From NCBI RefSeq assembly GCF_010725485.1, contig NZ_AP022598.1:4154001-4218000 (forward strand): 64,000 bases of DNA, in the 5' to 3' direction. This document shows, in pieces, positions 21,020 to 44,024 of the stretch. This DNA is from Mycolicibacterium parafortuitum (GTDB lineage: Bacteria; Actinomycetota; Actinomycetes; Mycobacteriales; Mycobacteriaceae). The first letter of the stretch is position 1, and each line of letters opens with the position of its first letter. The position numbers were made by a program, and so were the translations under genes. Under the pieces are notes generated by a model. That model was not told the origin of the DNA and did no database searches. It worked only from the letters and a program-made list of their open reading frames with translations.

Positions 21020-24000
21020 CCTCTGCGTTCGACGAGGACGCCATTCGGAACTGGTTGGTCGACTATCTGGTCACCAACATCGGATGTAGTCCTGACGAGA
21101 TCGATCTCGATGCCCCACTGAACGATCTCGCCGTCGGATCCAGCGACGCCGTCGTGCTCACCGGTGAGCTCTCGGAGTTGCTGGGCCGAACCGTGTCTCC
21201 GGTCGAGTTCTGGCAGTACCCGACGATCAACGCGCTGGCCCGGTTCCTGACCGGCGGTGAGGTCGAGGCCGTCGCGGAGGTGTCGCCCACCCGGCGTGTC
21301 TCCGACGACGCGATCGCCGTCATCGGGCTCGGTGTGCGCTATCCCGGCGGCGGCGACGACATCCATGGCGCCGACGACCTGTGGGAGTTCCTGGTCGACG
21401 GCCGCTCCGCGGTCAGCCAGGTGCCACCCACCCGGTGGTCCTGGTACGACGACGGCTCCCCGGAGGGCGCCGCCGCGCTGGCGGGCACGACGCGCTGGGG
21501 TTCGTACCTGTCCGGCATCGACGAGTTCGACGCGGACTATTTCGAGATCTCGCCGAGCGAGGCCGACAAGATGGACCCCCAGCAGCGGCTGCTGCTGGAG
21601 GTCACCCACGAGGCGCTCGAGCACGCCGGGATCCGGCCGGAGTCGCTGCGCCACACCCAGACCGGCGTATTCGTCGGCGCATGCCTCGGCGAGTACGGCG
21701 TGATGGCGTCCAAGGAACTGGGCGAGGTCAACGCGTACTCCGGCACCGGCGGAGCGCTGAGCATCATCGCCAACCGGGTGTCCTACTACTACGACCTGCG
21801 CGGTCCGTCGGTCACCGTCGACACCGCGTGCTCGTCGTCGCTGGTCGCGATCCACCTCGCCTGCCAGAGCCTGCGCACCGGGGATTCCGACGTCGCGCTG
21901 GCCGGCGGCGTCAACGTGATCCTCTCGCCCGCGGTCACGCGCAGCTTCGATCAGGCCCAGGCGATGTCGCAGTCCGGCCGCTGCCACGCCTTCGACGCCC
22001 GCGCCGACGGCTTCGTGCGCGGCGAGGGCTGCGGTGTCGCGGTGCTCAAGCGCCTGTCGGACGCCCAGCGCGACGGCGACCGGGTGCTGGCCGTGGTCCG
22101 CGGGTCCGCGGTCAACCAGGACGGCCGGTCCAACGGGCTGATGGCGCCGAACCCCGCCGCGCAGATGGCGGTGCTGCGGTCGGCCTATGCGTCGGCCGGT
22201 GTGGAGACCCGCGAGGTGGACTACATCGAGGCGCATGGCACCGGGACGCTGCTCGGCGACCCGATCGAGGCGCGCGCGCTCGGCAGTGTGCTGGGCCGCG
22301 GCCGGTCCGCCGATGCGCCGCTGCTGATCGGCGCGATCAAGTCGAACCTCGGTCACACCGAGGCCGCCGCCGGGATCGCAGGCTTCGCCAAGACCGTGCT
22401 CGCGTTGCAGCACGGCCGCATCCCGGCCAACCTGGACTACCAGAAGCCCAATCCGCACATCCCGTTCGACAACCTGCGGTTGAAGGTCGTCGACGAGATC
22501 ACCGAGTGGGCGCCCGAGGGTCGTCCGCGGGTGGCAGGCGTGTCGTCGTTCGGCTTCGGCGGCACCAACGCCCACGTGGTGCTAGAGCAGGCGCCCGAGC
22601 AGGTCGAGTCGGACGTCTCCGCCGCCGAGATCGCCGCACCCGCGGTGACGACGCTGGTGGTCTCCGGTAAGTCGGCACAGCGCGTGGCGACCACCGCCGG
22701 AGCGCTCGCCGAGTGGATGGCCGGTGCGGGCGCCAACGTCCCGTTGCACCAGATCGCGCACTCCCTGAACCACCACCGCGCCCAGCACAGCAAGTTCGCG
22801 ACGGTGTGCAGCCGCGACCGGGCCGGTGCGCTGGCCGGGCTGCAGGCGCTGGCCGCCGGCCGCACGGCACCCGGGGTGGTGACCCCGCATCAGGGTGCGT
22901 GCCGTCCCGGGACGGTGTTCGTGTACTCCGGGCAGGGTTCGCAGTGGACGGGCATGGGTCGCCGGCTGCTCGCCGACGAACCCGCGTTCGCCGCGGCGAT
23001 CGCCGAGCTGGAACCGGTGTTCGTCGAACAGGTCGGCTTCTCGCTGCAGCAGATCATCGCCGGCGGCCAGACCGTCACCGGCATCGACCGCATCCAGCCC
23101 GTACTGGTCGGCATGCAGCTGGCATTGACCGAGCTGTGGCGCTCCTACGGGGTGCATCCCGACGCCGTGATCGGGCATTCGATGGGTGAGGTCGCCGCCT
23201 CGGTGGTGGCCGGCGCGCTGTCGGTCGCCGACGGGCTGAAGGTCATCGCGACCCGCTCCAAGCTGATGTCGCGGCTGTCCGGGCAGGGCGCGATGGCGCT
23301 CATCGAGCTCGACCCCGACGCCGCCACCGAGCTGATCGCCGACTATCCGGACGTCACGCTCGCGGTGTACGCCTCACCGCGCCAGACCGTGATCGCCGGC
23401 CCGCCCGATCAGGTGGACGCCGTCATCGCCGCGGTGTCGGCGCAGGACCGGCTGGCCCGCCGCATCGAGGTCGACGTGGCCTCGCACCATCCGACCATCG
23501 ACCCGATCCTGCCCGAGCTGCGCGAGGCGCTGCGGGGGCTGCGGCCGATGGCGCCGAACATCCCGATCGTGATCACCACCCGCGAACACGACGGCCCGGA
23601 GCCGGTGTTCGACGCCGACTACTGGGTCGACAACCTGCGCAACCCGGTGCGGTTCGAGCAGGCCGTCACTGCCGCGGGCGCCGAGCTGGGCACTTTCGTC
23701 GAGGTCAGCCCGCACCCGCTGCTGACCTACGGCATCAGCGACACGCTGGGCACCACGCATCACCACGCCGTGCCGACACTGCTGCGTGAGACCGACGGCA
23801 AGGGCGACGAAGCCGCTGACGAGACTTTGTCGTTCCACACGAACCTGAACAGCACGTTCACCAGCAAGCCGCCGGTCGCCGAGCACGGACCCGAACCGCA
23901 TGTGTCGTTGCCCGCCACCCCGTGGCACCACACCAAGCACTGGGTCGCGCCCGCGAAGTCGGACCGGCGCGGGCCGTCGGCGCCGCAGCCGGGCACCCTG

Positions 24001-26550
24001 CTCGGGGACCTGACCTCGGTGGCCACCAGTCCACCGACGCACCTGTGGCAGGCCCGGCTGGTGCGCGAGGCGAAGCCGTACCCCGGTTTCCACCGCATCC
24101 AGGGTGTCGAGGTGGTGCCGATGTCGGTGCTGCTGCACACGCTGATCGAGGCCGCGTCCGAGGCGAGCGCGACGGCCGGTGCGACCGCGCTGTCCGACAT
24201 CCGCTTCGACCGTCCCGTCGTCGTGGACCAGTCGCAGGTGATCCAGGTGGTCGCCCACGGTGACTCGGTCACGATGGCGTCCGCGCCAGACGCCGACGCC
24301 GCGGCGAACCGCTGGGTGCGCCACGCCGCCGGGCGGATCGCGGTGACCCGGCCCGTTGTCGACGTCACCGACGTGGACATCACCGGTGCCACCGACTACG
24401 ACCGGGCGACCGTCGAAGCGCTCCAGTCCAAGTGGGGCGTCGAAGGCCAGCCCTTCCCGTGGAGCATCGAGAGCTGCCGCGCCACCCGCGACGGCGTGGT
24501 CGCCACGGTCCGCTGGCAGGACGGGTCCGCGGTCGCGCTGCTCGACGCCGCGGTGCAGGTCGCGCGCCTCGCCGACATCGAGGACGACCGTCTGCTCGTC
24601 CCGGCCGCCGTGGACGGCCTGTCCGTGGCCGGTGAGTTCACCGTGTCGACCGGAAGCGCGTCGACCGGAACCGTGACAGTGCGACGCCGCCAGGACGGCG
24701 GCTCGACGTCCGGGGACCTGGTGCTCGACGTGTCGGTCACCGTGCCCGGCGACAGCACCCGGGTCGACATCGCCGGGCTGCGCTACGTCGACGTCCAGGC
24801 CGGACCGTCCGAGTCCGCACCCGCGGACCCGCGATCGGTCGCCCACCAGCTCGACTGGCAGCCGTGGACCGCGCCGTCGACCACCGCCACGGGCACCACG
24901 GTCGCGGTGCTCGGCAGCGGGCCCACCGCGACCGCGCTGCGCGACGCGCTGCCGGCCCACGGATTCACCGCGGCCGACGAGGCGAGCGCGCAGACCGTGG
25001 TGTACGTGCCCGACGCCGATCCGGCCGACGAGAACGACCTCGCCGCCGCGGCCCGCTACTCCGGCGAGGTGGCCGCGCTGGTCACCCGGCTGGCCGGCCG
25101 CACCGACGAGCACCGGCTGTGGATCGTCACCGAAGGGGTGCGTGACGCCGAGACCGACGAGTCGCTGCGGCAGAGCTGCCTGTGGGGTATCGCCGGCGTC
25201 GTCGGCGCCGAACAACCCCAGCTGTGGGGCGGTCTGGTCGACATCACCGCGGGCGAGCCGCTCGACGCGGTCGTGAGCGCGCTCGCGACGGTTCTGCCGA
25301 CCGCGGCCAAGTCGGTGCTGTCGCTGCGCGGCGGCGAGTTCTTCGCCCCGGAGCTGGCCCCGATCACGGCCGACCCGGTGCGGGAGCCGTTGCGCTGCCG
25401 TCCCGACGGTGCCTACCTGATCACCGGCGGCCTCGGTGCGCTCGGCCTGGTCACCGCAGACTGGCTCGCCGACCGCGGCGCCCGGCGCGTCATCCTGGCC
25501 GGCCGCACGGCGCTGCCGCCGCGGCGACAGTGGGACGCCGACGATCTCGACGCCGACACGCGGCGCAAGATCGCCGCCGTGCGCGCGCTGGAGAGTCGCG
25601 GCGTCGCCGTCGAACTCGCGCCGCTGGACATCGGATCGCGCGACGCCGTCGAGGCGTGGCTGGCGCGGCGCGACGAACAGGGCGCGCCGCCGGTGCGCGG
25701 TGTCGTGCACGGTGCCGGGCTGACCGACAGCCAGCTGCTCACCGATATCGACGACGAGCGGTTGCGCCGCACCCTGTGGCCGAAGGTCGCGGGCGCGCAG
25801 GTGCTGCACGAGGTGTTCCCGGTCGACGCCGTCGACTTCTTCTATCTGACCGCGTCGGCGGGCACGGTGTTCGGCGTCCCCGGACAGGGCGCGTACGCCG
25901 CGGGCAACGCGTACCTCGACGGGCTGGCCCGCGCGCGGGCCCGGCAGGGTGGCGTGACCGCGAGCCTGGACTGGGTCGCCTGGCGCGGACTGGGATTCGG
26001 CTCCGACGCTCAGGTCGTCATCGACGAGCTGGAAAGGCAGGGCTCGCGCCCGGTCGCCCCGGCCGAGGCGTTCGCCGCGTGGGAGTACGCGAGCCGGTTC
26101 GACATCGCCCACGTGGTGATGGCACCAACGCCAGCCGGCGGGGACAGCGGGGAGTCCGAGGACAGCGAGGCCCGCACGCCGGAGCGGAACTGGTCGCAGA
26201 TGTCGGCCGAGGACGTGCTGGCCGAGCTCGAGGACGGCCTGCGCGCCATCCTGGCCACCGAGCTGAGGATCTCCGACGACGAGGTGGACTCCGACCGGCC
26301 GCTGGCCGAGATGGGCCTGAACTCGGTGATGGCGATGTCGATCCGCCGCGAGGTGGAACGGCTGGCCGGTATCGAACTGTCGGCGACGATGCTGTGGAAC
26401 TACCCGACCATCGGTGCGCTGGCCGCTTACCTGGCTGAGAAGGTGGCGCCGCAGGCACAGGCGGGTGGAGACACCGGTGACGACGCGGGCGATGGGGACG
26501 ATTCCGGCGGCAGCCTGCTCGATTCGCTGTTCGACAGCGTCGAGAACTGA
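21016..26550 (+). CDS. ppsA: PKS1: PpsA-like type I polyketide synthase (ACP-KS-AT-DH-KR-ACP)
   Basis: 1844 residues (Mtb PpsA about 1876). The N-terminal loading ACP has Ser42 in VGSSDAV. The KS (about 98-525) has Cys272 in DTACSSS. The AT has Ser722 in GHSMGE and the substrate motif [13 protein letters not shown] dehydratase-fold region carries H1026 in [10 protein letters not shown] and D1177 in LLDAAVQ. The KR has ITGGLGALG from 1469 and Tyr1627 in YAAGN. The terminal ACP has Ser1770 in MGLNSVM. The C-terminus [13 protein letters not shown] resembles the PpsA tail that docks on PpsB. It extends an acyl chain loaded by the preceding ligase. The VASHHP motif suggests methylmalonyl use, unlike Mtb PpsA. 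The DH motif HxxxGxxxxP looks complete, so beta-hydroxyl or enoyl products are both possible. Confidence 0.9.
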   Translation: MTSAFDEDAIRNWLVDYLVTNIGCSPDEIDLDAPLNDLAVGSSDAVVLTGELSELLGRTVSPVEFWQYPTINALARFLTGGEVEAVAEVSPTRRVSDDAIAVIGLGVRYPGGGDDIHGADDLWEFLVDGRSAVSQVPPTRWSWYDDGSPEGAAALAGTTRWGSYLSGIDEFDADYFEISPSEADKMDPQQRLLLEVTHEALEHAGIRPESLRHTQTGVFVGACLGEYGVMASKELGEVNAYSGTGGALSIIANRVSYYYDLRGPSVTVDTACSSSLVAIHLACQSLRTGDSDVALAGGVNVILSPAVTRSFDQAQAMSQSGRCHAFDARADGFVRGEGCGVAVLKRLSDAQRDGDRVLAVVRGSAVNQDGRSNGLMAPNPAAQMAVLRSAYASAGVETREVDYIEAHGTGTLLGDPIEARALGSVLGRGRSADAPLLIGAIKSNLGHTEAAAGIAGFAKTVLALQHGRIPANLDYQKPNPHIPFDNLRLKVVDEITEWAPEGRPRVAGVSSFGFGGTNAHVVLEQAPEQVESDVSAAEIAAPAVTTLVVSGKSAQRVATTAGALAEWMAGAGANVPLHQIAHSLNHHRAQHSKFATVCSRDRAGALAGLQALAAGRTAPGVVTPHQGACRPGTVFVYSGQGSQWTGMGRRLLADEPAFAAAIAELEPVFVEQVGFSLQQIIAGGQTVTGIDRIQPVLVGMQLALTELWRSYGVHPDAVIGHSMGEVAASVVAGALSVADGLKVIATRSKLMSRLSGQGAMALIELDPDAATELIADYPDVTLAVYASPRQTVIAGPPDQVDAVIAAVSAQDRLARRIEVDVASHHPTIDPILPELREALRGLRPMAPNIPIVITTREHDGPEPVFDADYWVDNLRNPVRFEQAVTAAGAELGTFVEVSPHPLLTYGISDTLGTTHHHAVPTLLRETDGKGDEAADETLSFHTNLNSTFTSKPPVAEHGPEPHVSLPATPWHHTKHWVAPAKSDRRGPSAPQPGTLLGDLTSVATSPPTHLWQARLVREAKPYPGFHRIQGVEVVPMSVLLHTLIEAASEASATAGATALSDIRFDRPVVVDQSQVIQVVAHGDSVTMASAPDADAAANRWVRHAAGRIAVTRPVVDVTDVDITGATDYDRATVEALQSKWGVEGQPFPWSIESCRATRDGVVATVRWQDGSAVALLDAAVQVARLADIEDDRLLVPAAVDGLSVAGEFTVSTGSASTGTVTVRRRQDGGSTSGDLVLDVSVTVPGDSTRVDIAGLRYVDVQAGPSESAPADPRSVAHQLDWQPWTAPSTTATGTTVAVLGSGPTATALRDALPAHGFTAADEASAQTVVYVPDADPADENDLAAAARYSGEVAALVTRLAGRTDEHRLWIVTEGVRDAETDESLRQSCLWGIAGVVGAEQPQLWGGLVDITAGEPLDAVVSALATVLPTAAKSVLSLRGGEFFAPELAPITADPVREPLRCRPDGAYLITGGLGALGLVTADWLADRGARRVILAGRTALPPRRQWDADDLDADTRRKIAAVRALESRGVAVELAPLDIGSRDAVEAWLARRDEQGAPPVRGVVHGAGLTDSQLLTDIDDERLRRTLWPKVAGAQVLHEVFPVDAVDFFYLTASAGTVFGVPGQGAYAAGNAYLDGLARARARQGGVTASLDWVAWRGLGFGSDAQVVIDELERQGSRPVAPAEAFAAWEYASRFDIAHVVMAPTPAGGDSGESEDSEARTPERNWSQMSAEDVLAELEDGLRAILATELRISDDEVDSDRPLAEMGLNSVMAMSIRREVERLAGIELSATMLWNYPTIGALAAYLAEKVAPQAQAGGDTGDDAGDGDDSGGSLLDSLFDSVEN

Positions 26551-26654
26551 AATTTCTCAAATCGGGCTCTCAGGAGAGACCATGTCGGGGGCGTCGCGTT
26601 TGGGTTGAGTAGTGGACATGAAGGTGGGAGTGGGATGTTGGGAGCGATTCTGTG
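26551..26654 (+). other. Intergenic gap with a possible 8-codon leader ORF before the second ligase
   Basis: The only sizeable gap in the synthase operon (104 bases). An excellent ribosome site AGGAGAG (26572-26578) precedes ATG at 26582, which opens an 8-codon frame (MSGASRLG, stop at 26606-26608). It may be a leader peptide, a remnant of a rearranged start, or chance. A second ribosome site GGGAG (26640-26644) serves the ligase. Confidence 0.3.
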
Positions 26655-28393
26655 ATGGCCGACTCGGTGACACTGTCTGAAGCATCCATCCCGGCGATAC
26701 TCGCCGAACGCGCGCGGACGCAACCGGATGACATCGCCTACACGTTCGTCGACTACGAGGCCGATCCGTCCGGCCCCACGGAGAGCCTGACCTGGGCCGA
26801 GGTGCACGAGCGGGTGCAGATCGTCGCCGAGAAGCTCGCCACACTGGGCTCGCCGGGTGACCGCGCCGTGATCCTGGCGCCGCAGAGCCTGGAGTACATC
26901 GTCGGCTTCCTCGGGGCCATCGCCGCCGGCTTCGTCGCGGTGCCGCTGTCGATGCCGCAGACCCGCCACCACGACGAGCGGGTGACCGGCGCGATGGCCG
27001 ATTCGACACCGGTGGTCGTGCTGACCACGTCCGCGGTCGTCGACGACGTCCGCAAGTACGGGCAGGCCGACCCGAAGCAGCGGCCGCCGAAGTTCCTCGA
27101 GGTCGACACCCTGGATTTCGACTCGCCGCCCAAGACCACGGCGCCGGCGTCGCTGCCCAAGACCGCCTACCTGCAGTACACCTCGGGTTCGACCCGGCGT
27201 CCCGCCGGTGTGGTGGTGACCCACAAGAACGTCGCGACCAACCTCGAGCAGCTGCTCACCGACTACTACGAGAGCTACCCCGACGGTCCGCCTGCGGACA
27301 CCACGATCGTGTCGTGGCTGCCCTTCTATCACGACATGGGACTGATCGTCGGGGTGTTCATCCCGATGACGCTGGGCCGTCCCGCGGTGCTGATGAGTCC
27401 GGTCGCCTTCATGATGAAGCCGGCCCGCTGGATGCAGCAGCTGGGCTCGCATCCGAGTGCGTTCACCGCCGCCCCGAACTTCGCGTTCGAGCTCGCCGTC
27501 AAGCGCACCACCGACGAGGACCTCGCGGGCAAGGACCTCAGCACCGTCGTGGTGATGATCAACGGCGCCGAACGGGTGCACGGCAGCACCGTGCGCCGCT
27601 TCAACGAGCGCTTCGCCGCGTTCGGCCTCCCCGCCGCCGCGATGCGGCCGTCGTACGGCCTGGCCGAGGCCACCGTGTACGTCGCGGCCTCGGCGGGCGG
27701 GCGCCCGCCGACGTCGGCGCGCTTCGACACCGAGAAGCTGGCCGCCGGCCACGCCGAGCCCTCCGCCGATGACGGCGGCACCGAGCTGATCGGCTGCGGT
27801 GCGCCGCGCTCGACGACCGCGCGGGTGGTCGACCCGGACACCGCCGTCGAGAACCCGGCGGGCAAGATCGGCGAGATCTGGCTGCACGGCGAGCACGTCG
27901 CGGCGGGCTACTGGCACAACCCGCAGCTGTCGGAGTTGTTCGCCGCGCAGCTCTCCGAACCCACCGCGGGCACCCCGAAGGGGCCGTGGCTGCGCACCGG
28001 CGACCTCGGGGTGATGTTCGACGACGAGCTCTACATCATCGGCCGGATCAAGGACCTGCTGATCGTCGACGGGCGCAACCACTATCCCGACGACATCGAG
28101 GCCACCGTCGCCGAGTACACCGGCGGCCGGGTCGCCGCGGTGTCAGTGCCCGACGAGGCCACCGAGCGGCTGGTCGTGATCGCCGAGCTGAAGAAGCAGA
28201 TCGAGCAGTCCACGCTGGACGCGCTCAAGCAGCAGGTCACCGCCGCGATCTCGCAGACGCACAGTGTGCGGCTGTCCGACTTCGTGCTGGTGCCGCCCGG
28301 CTCGCTGCCGCTGACCACCAGCGGCAAGGTGCGCCGCGCGTCCAGCGTCGAGCTGTACCGCAACGACAAGTTCAGCCGACTGGACGCCAATAC

Positions 28394-28397
<4 letters not shown>
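26655..28397 (+). CDS. Fatty acyl-AMP ligase, second FadD26-like copy (FadD2 of this locus)
   Basis: 580 residues of the FAAL group, collinear with the first ligase: YLQYTSGSTRRPAGV (about 172-186), WLPFYHDMGLI, GLAEATVYV, TGDLGVMFDDE, KDLLIVDGRNHYPDDIE. It lacks a short insert (about 14 residues after WLPFYHDMGLI) that the first copy has, and diverges in the substrate half, so it may prefer another chain. ATG at 26655 has GGGAG ten bases upstream; GTG at 26652 is possible. Its stop overlaps the start of PKS2 (ATGA), pairing it with the PKS2 loading ACP. Mtb has FadD26 and FadD29 both feeding PpsA; here each ligase has its own synthase. Confidence 0.88.
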
Positions 28398-33142
<4,745 letters not shown>

Positions 33143-33147
33143 CTGAG

Positions 33148-36100
33148 ATGACTGCTGCGTCAGGTACCCCCGCATCGCCGGATCGCCGGGCGATCATCAC
33201 CGAGGCGCTCCGCAAGATCGACGACCTGACGGCTCGCCTCGCGGCCGCCGAGAAGGCCGAGACCGAACCGATCGCGGTGGTCGGCATCGGCTGCCGGCTG
33301 CCGGCGGGCGTCGAGGACCCAGACGCGTTCTGGCGGTTCCTGTCCGACGGCGGCAACGGCGTCATCCGGGTGCCCGCCGACCGGTGGGACGCCGACGAGT
33401 ACTACTCGCCCGACTACTCGGTGCCCGGCACCATCTGCAACCGCGAGGGCGGCTTCCTGACGTCGTGGCAGCCCGACGAATTCGACGCCGAGTTCTTCTC
33501 GATCGCGCCCCGTGAGGCGGCCGCGATGGACCCGCAGCAGCGGCTTCTGCTCGAGGTCGCCTGGGAGGCGCTGGAGAACGCCGGGATCAACCCGCGCACC
33601 CTGCGTGGTTCGGCGACCGGTGTGTTCATCGGCCTGACGACCAACGACTACTACCACTCGGTCGTCGGCAAGCTGCGGCCCGAGGACATCGATCCGTACA
33701 TCCCGTTCGGCAACGCGCCGAACTTCGCCGCAGGCCGGCTGTCCTACTTCCTGGGTGTACGCGGCCCGGCGGTCGTCAGCGACACCGCGTGCTCGTCGTC
33801 GCTGGTGTCGATCCATCTGGCCTGTCAGAGCCTGCGCCGCGGCGAGAGCGACCACGCGCTGGCCGCCGGCGTGAACCTGATCCTGTCGCCGGAGAACAAC
33901 ATCGCCTGCTCGCGCTGGGGCATGCTGGCCCCGGACGGCCTGTGCAAGACCTTCGACGCCGACGCCAACGGCTACGTCCGCAGCGAGGGCGCCGGCGTGG
34001 TCGTGCTCAAGCGGCTCTCCGATGCGCTGCGCGACGGTGACCGGGTGCTCGCCGTGGTCCGCGGTTCGGCGGTCAACCAGGACGGCGCCAGCAGCGGGCA
34101 GACGGTGCCCAACGGCCCGGCTCAGCAGGAGCTGATGCGCAAGGCGTTGCAGACGGCCCGGCTGGAGCCGTCGGACATCGACTACATCGAGGCGCACGGC
34201 ACCGGCACGTCGCTGGGCGACCCGATCGAACTCGATGCGCTCTCGGCCGTGTACGGCGACCGCAAGGATTCCGCACCGCTGGTGCTCGGTTCGGTGAAGA
34301 CCAACCTCGGCCACCTGGAGTCCGCCGCCGGCGTCACCGGGTTCATCAAGACCGTGCTGTCGGTGCACCACGGTGAGATCCCGCGCCAGCTGCACTTCAA
34401 GAAGCTGACCCCGCAGGCGGGTGAAGGCGCGTCGAAGTTCCGCATCGCCACCGAGCATCTGGACTGGCCGGCCCTGAAGCGTCCGCGCCGGGCCGCGGTG
34501 TCCTCGTTCGGTGTCAGCGGCACCAACGCGCACATCGTGATCGAGCAGGCGCCTGCGGTGCAGGTGGCTGAACCTCTGGAAAGCTCGGTGCCGCAACCGG
34601 TTCCGCCGGTCAGCACGCTGGTGGTCAGCGGTAAGACCCCGGCGCGCATCGCATCGCTGGCCGGCCGGCTCGCCGACTGGCTGCAGAGCCCGGAGGCCGC
34701 CGGGGTCGGCTTGGCCGACGTCGCCGACACGCTCAACCATCGCCGCGCCCAGCACACCCGGTTCGCGACCGTCGTCGCCGCGGACCGCGACCAGGCCGTC
34801 GCCGGGCTGCGCGCGCTCGCCGGCGGGTACCCGGCCCCGGGCGTGGTCGGCCCGAACGATCCGGCGCTGGGCGCGGGCACGGTGTTCCTCTACTCCGGAC
34901 AGGGCTCGCAGTGGGCCGGCATGGGTAAGCGGCTGCTCGCCGACGAACCCGCTTTCGCCGCCGCCGTCGACGAGCTCGAACCCGACTTCCTCGCTCAGGT
35001 GGGCTTCTCCCTGCGCGACGTGCTGACCTCCGGGGAGACGGTGGTCGGCATCGACCGGATCCAGCCGGTGCTGGTCGGTGTGCAGCTCGCACTGACCGCG
35101 CTGTGGCGGTCCTACGGAGTCACCCCCGATGCGGTGATCGGCCATTCGATGGGTGAGGTCACCGCCGCGGTGGTGTCCGGCGCGCTGAGCACCGCCGACG
35201 GGCTGAAGGTGATCGCGACCCGGTCGCGGCTGATGAAGCGGCTGTCCGGGCAGGGCGCGATGGCGCTGCTCGAGCTCGACGCCGACGCCGCCGACAAGCT
35301 GATCGCCGGCTACGACGGACTGACCGTGGCGGTGTACGCGTCGGCGCACCAGACGGTGATCGCGGGCCCGCCCGACCAGGTGGACGCCGCGATCGCGGTC
35401 GTCGACGCCCAGGACAGGCTGGCCCGGCGCGTCGACGTCGACGTCGCGTCGCACCACCCGATCGTCGACCCGATCCTGGCGGATCTGCGGTCCGAGCTGG
35501 CGGGCCTGACGCCGCGCACCCCGACCACGCCGATCATCGTGACCACCGACGGCCGCCCGACCGACGGCTCGTGTGTCTTCGACGCCGACCACTGGGTCGC
35601 CAACCTGCGCAACCCGGTGCGGTTCGCCCGTGCGGTCGCGACCGCCGGCCAGGACAACTCGATCTTCGTCGAGGTCAGCCCGCACCCGCTGCTGGCCTAC
35701 GCGATCAAGGACACCCTCGAGGACAAGCCGCACCGCAACCTGCCGACGCTGCAGCGCGATGCCAACGACACCGTCACGTTCCACACCAACTTGAACGCGA
35801 CGCACACGGCCCGCCCGCCGAAGACGCCGCAGCGCGGCGCGCGAGTGGCGCTGCCGACGACACCGTGGCATCACGCCCACCACTGGATCCAGCACACCGT
35901 GCAGCCGGACGCCGCGCGGCCGGGCGGAACCGATGTGCCGGTCGCCGAGGGCGAGAAGCACGAGTGGTTCCACCAGCTGAGCTGGCCGGTGCGGGAGCTG
36001 CCGCAGGGCGGCACCGACGTGCCGTGGCTGGTGTTCGCCGACGACGCCGCCGGCCTGGCCGAGCTGCTCGGACCCGGGTCGCGGGTGCTGCCGCTGTCGG

Positions 36101-38609
36101 TACTCGACGACGGCGGTGAGATCGGCGCGGCCCTGTCCGGAGTTCAGCACGTCGCCTACGTGCCTGCCACCGAGGCCGCGCGCTTCGACGCCGCACCGAG
36201 CTACCGGACGTTCGGTCAGCTGCGCCGCCTCGTCGTCGCGCTGGCCGGGACCGCGGAGGCACCTCGACTGTTCATCGTCACGCGCAACGCCCAACCGGTC
36301 GCCGACGGTGACCGCGCCAACCCCGCGCATGCGGTGCTGTGGGGGCAGGGCCGCACGCTGGCGCTGGAGCATCCCGAGTTCTGGGGCGCTCTGGTCGACG
36401 TCGACGAGAGTCTGCCCGCCGAACTGCTCGCGCAGTACCTGCGTGCCGAGGCCGCCGCGCTCGACGCCCCCGGACGTGACGACCAGGCCGTCTACCGCGC
36501 CGGGGAGCGCCGGGTCCCGCGGCTGGAGCCGCGCCCGCTGCCCGCGGTGCCGCTGACGCGGCTGGAGAACGGAACCAGCCACCTGGTGATCGGTGCGACC
36601 GGCAACGTCGGCCCGTACCTGATCCGCCAGCTCGCCGAGATGGGCGCCTCGACCGTCGTCGCGGCGTCCCGGCGCGGCGGGGGACTGGCCGACCTGGCCG
36701 CGGAGCTCGCCGAACGCGGCACCACGTTGGTCGAGGTCGCCGCCGACGCGGCCGACGAGGCATCGATGGCCGCGGTGTTCGCCCGCTTCGGCGCCGATCT
36801 GCCGCCGCTGGAAGGCATCTACCTGGCGTCGCTGGCCGGCGGTGAGGCGCTGCTCGCGGACATGACCGACGACGACCTGAGCCCGATGTTCCGGTCCAAG
36901 GTCGACGCCGCGGCGGTGCTGCACAAGCTGTCGCTACGCACCCCGGTGCGCCGGTTCGTGCTGTTCTCGTCGATCACCGGGCTGCTCGGTTCGCGCGCGG
37001 TGGCGCACTACACCGCGGCCAATGCGTTCGCCGATGCGTTCGCCTATGCGCGGCGCGCACTCGGGCTGCCCGCGACGGTCGTCGACTGGGGCCTGTGGAA
37101 GTCGTGGGCCGATGCACAGCCGCAGATGAAGGCGGCCGGGCTGGAACCGATGCCCAACGACGTCGCGATCAGGATGCTGCCCGCGGTGCTCAGCCCGGAC
37201 GCCGCCCTGCAGACCGTGGTGGCCGGCGCCGACTGGGGCCGGCTGGCTGAGGCGTACCGGATGCGTGCCGCGGTCAAGGTGCTCGACCATCTGGTCGGGG
37301 CGCCGGGGGACACCGCCGACCTGGACGCCGTCGCGGCCCCGTCGTGGGGCACCGTCCTCGGCGACGAGGCCGACGGCTCCGGGCACGACCGCCTGTGGCG
37401 GGCCCGGCTGGTTCCCGGCGAGCGGTCCTACCCGGTCGCGCACCGGGTCCGCGGAGTCGAGGTCGTCCCGGTCTCGGTGGTGCTGCAGACGCTTTCGGCT
37501 GCGGCGAGCCGACTGGACACGGACGGTTCGACCGCTGCGGTGGGTGACGTGCGGTTCGAGTACCCGATCGTCGCCGACCAGCCGAAGGTCGTCCACGTGA
37601 CGTTCGACAAGGGGACGGCCGGCGGCGTGCTGACGGTGTGGTCCAGCGCGGCCCCCGACACCGCCGAGCAGCGTTGGACGCGGCACGCCAGTGCCCGGCT
37701 GGCCGAGGTTCCCGCCGGGGCCGTCACCGGCGATCAGACGGTCAGCGGCAAGGAGTTCGACGGTCCGGCGATCGCGCAGATGCAGCGCGCGTGGGGCGTC
37801 GAAGGTCAGCCGTTCGACTGGACCGTCGCCCACTGTGCGGCCACGGTCGCCGGTGCCCGGGCCGACGTCACGCTGCCGGAGTCGACCCAATCGCCCGCCG
37901 CAGCGCTGGTCGACGCGGCCGTGCACGTCGCGCGTCTGGCCGACGCCGACAATGCGCAACTGCTGCTGCCCGCGGGCGCCGAGACCCTCTCGGTCGCCGG
38001 TCAGGTCGGCACCACCGCCGTGGTCGAGGCGTTCGCCCGCCGGGAGGGCGGTCCTGCCCTCGTGGTCGACGTCCTGGTCAAGGGCGCCGACGGCAGCACC
38101 TGGGTCGACATCCGCGGGCTCACCTACGCGCCCGTCGAGTCGGCGCCCGCCCCGGTCGCCGACGAGAACGGCGCCGTGGCAACCGAGTTCATCGACTGGA
38201 CCACGATGAACCGCCGGCAGACCGTCGCGGAGCTGCGCACCCGGCTGCGCGCGATCCTGGCGCGCGAGCTCGGGATGCCCGACGATGCCGTCGACGTCGA
38301 GATGGCGTTCCCCGAACTGGGGCTGGACTCGATGATGGCGATGAACCTGCTGCGCGACGCCAAGCAGTTGGTCCGTATCGACCTGTCCGCGACCATGTTG
38401 TGGAACCACCCGTCCATCGCGCAGCTGTCGGACTTCGTCGCCGACCTGCTGGCACCTGCGCAACAGGCCGCCGAGGAAGCCGAACCGGAGGTTCCCGAGG
38501 GTTCCGAAGACGACGAGTCCGACTCGTTCGGCTTGCTGGACGAGCTGTTCGACAGCATCGAATCTGATTCCGTCGAGTCGGCGAGCGCCGGCAGTGAGGG
38601 CGCCAACTG

Positions 38610-38610
<1 letters not shown>
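33148..38610 (+). CDS. PKS3: type I polyketide synthase with KR before a dehydratase-like domain (KS-AT-KR-DH-ACP)
   Basis: 1820 residues from the ATG at 33148; a TTG at 33139 overlapping the PKS2 stop adds three. The N-terminal docking helix [19 protein letters not shown] and the KS (Cys215) are PpsC-like. The AT has Ser667 in GHSMGE and [12 protein letters not shown] (methylmalonyl-like). Instead of the PpsC DH-ER-KR, a PpsB-like KR follows (GATGNVGP from 1149, Tyr1288 and Asn1292 in YTAAN), then a DH-fold region homologous to that of PKS1 (H1432 in [11 protein letters not shown]1589 in LVDAAVH), then an ACP (Ser1728 in LGLDSMM). The tail [11 protein letters not shown] is PpsA-like. No ER is present. 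This order is unusual and suggests domain shuffling within the locus. Confidence 0.88.

Positions 38611-44020
<5,410 letters not shown>

Positions 44021-44024
<4 letters not shown>

Noticed and set aside
24001..24800. Enoylreductase domain in PKS1
   Set aside because: The region lacks an ER NADPH motif and instead has DH-type HxxxGxxxxP and DxxxQ motifs.
33160..36924. Open frame of 1254 codons on the minus strand
   Set aside because: Complete overlap with PKS3, whose catalytic motifs are intact; the antisense protein is compositionally a shadow.
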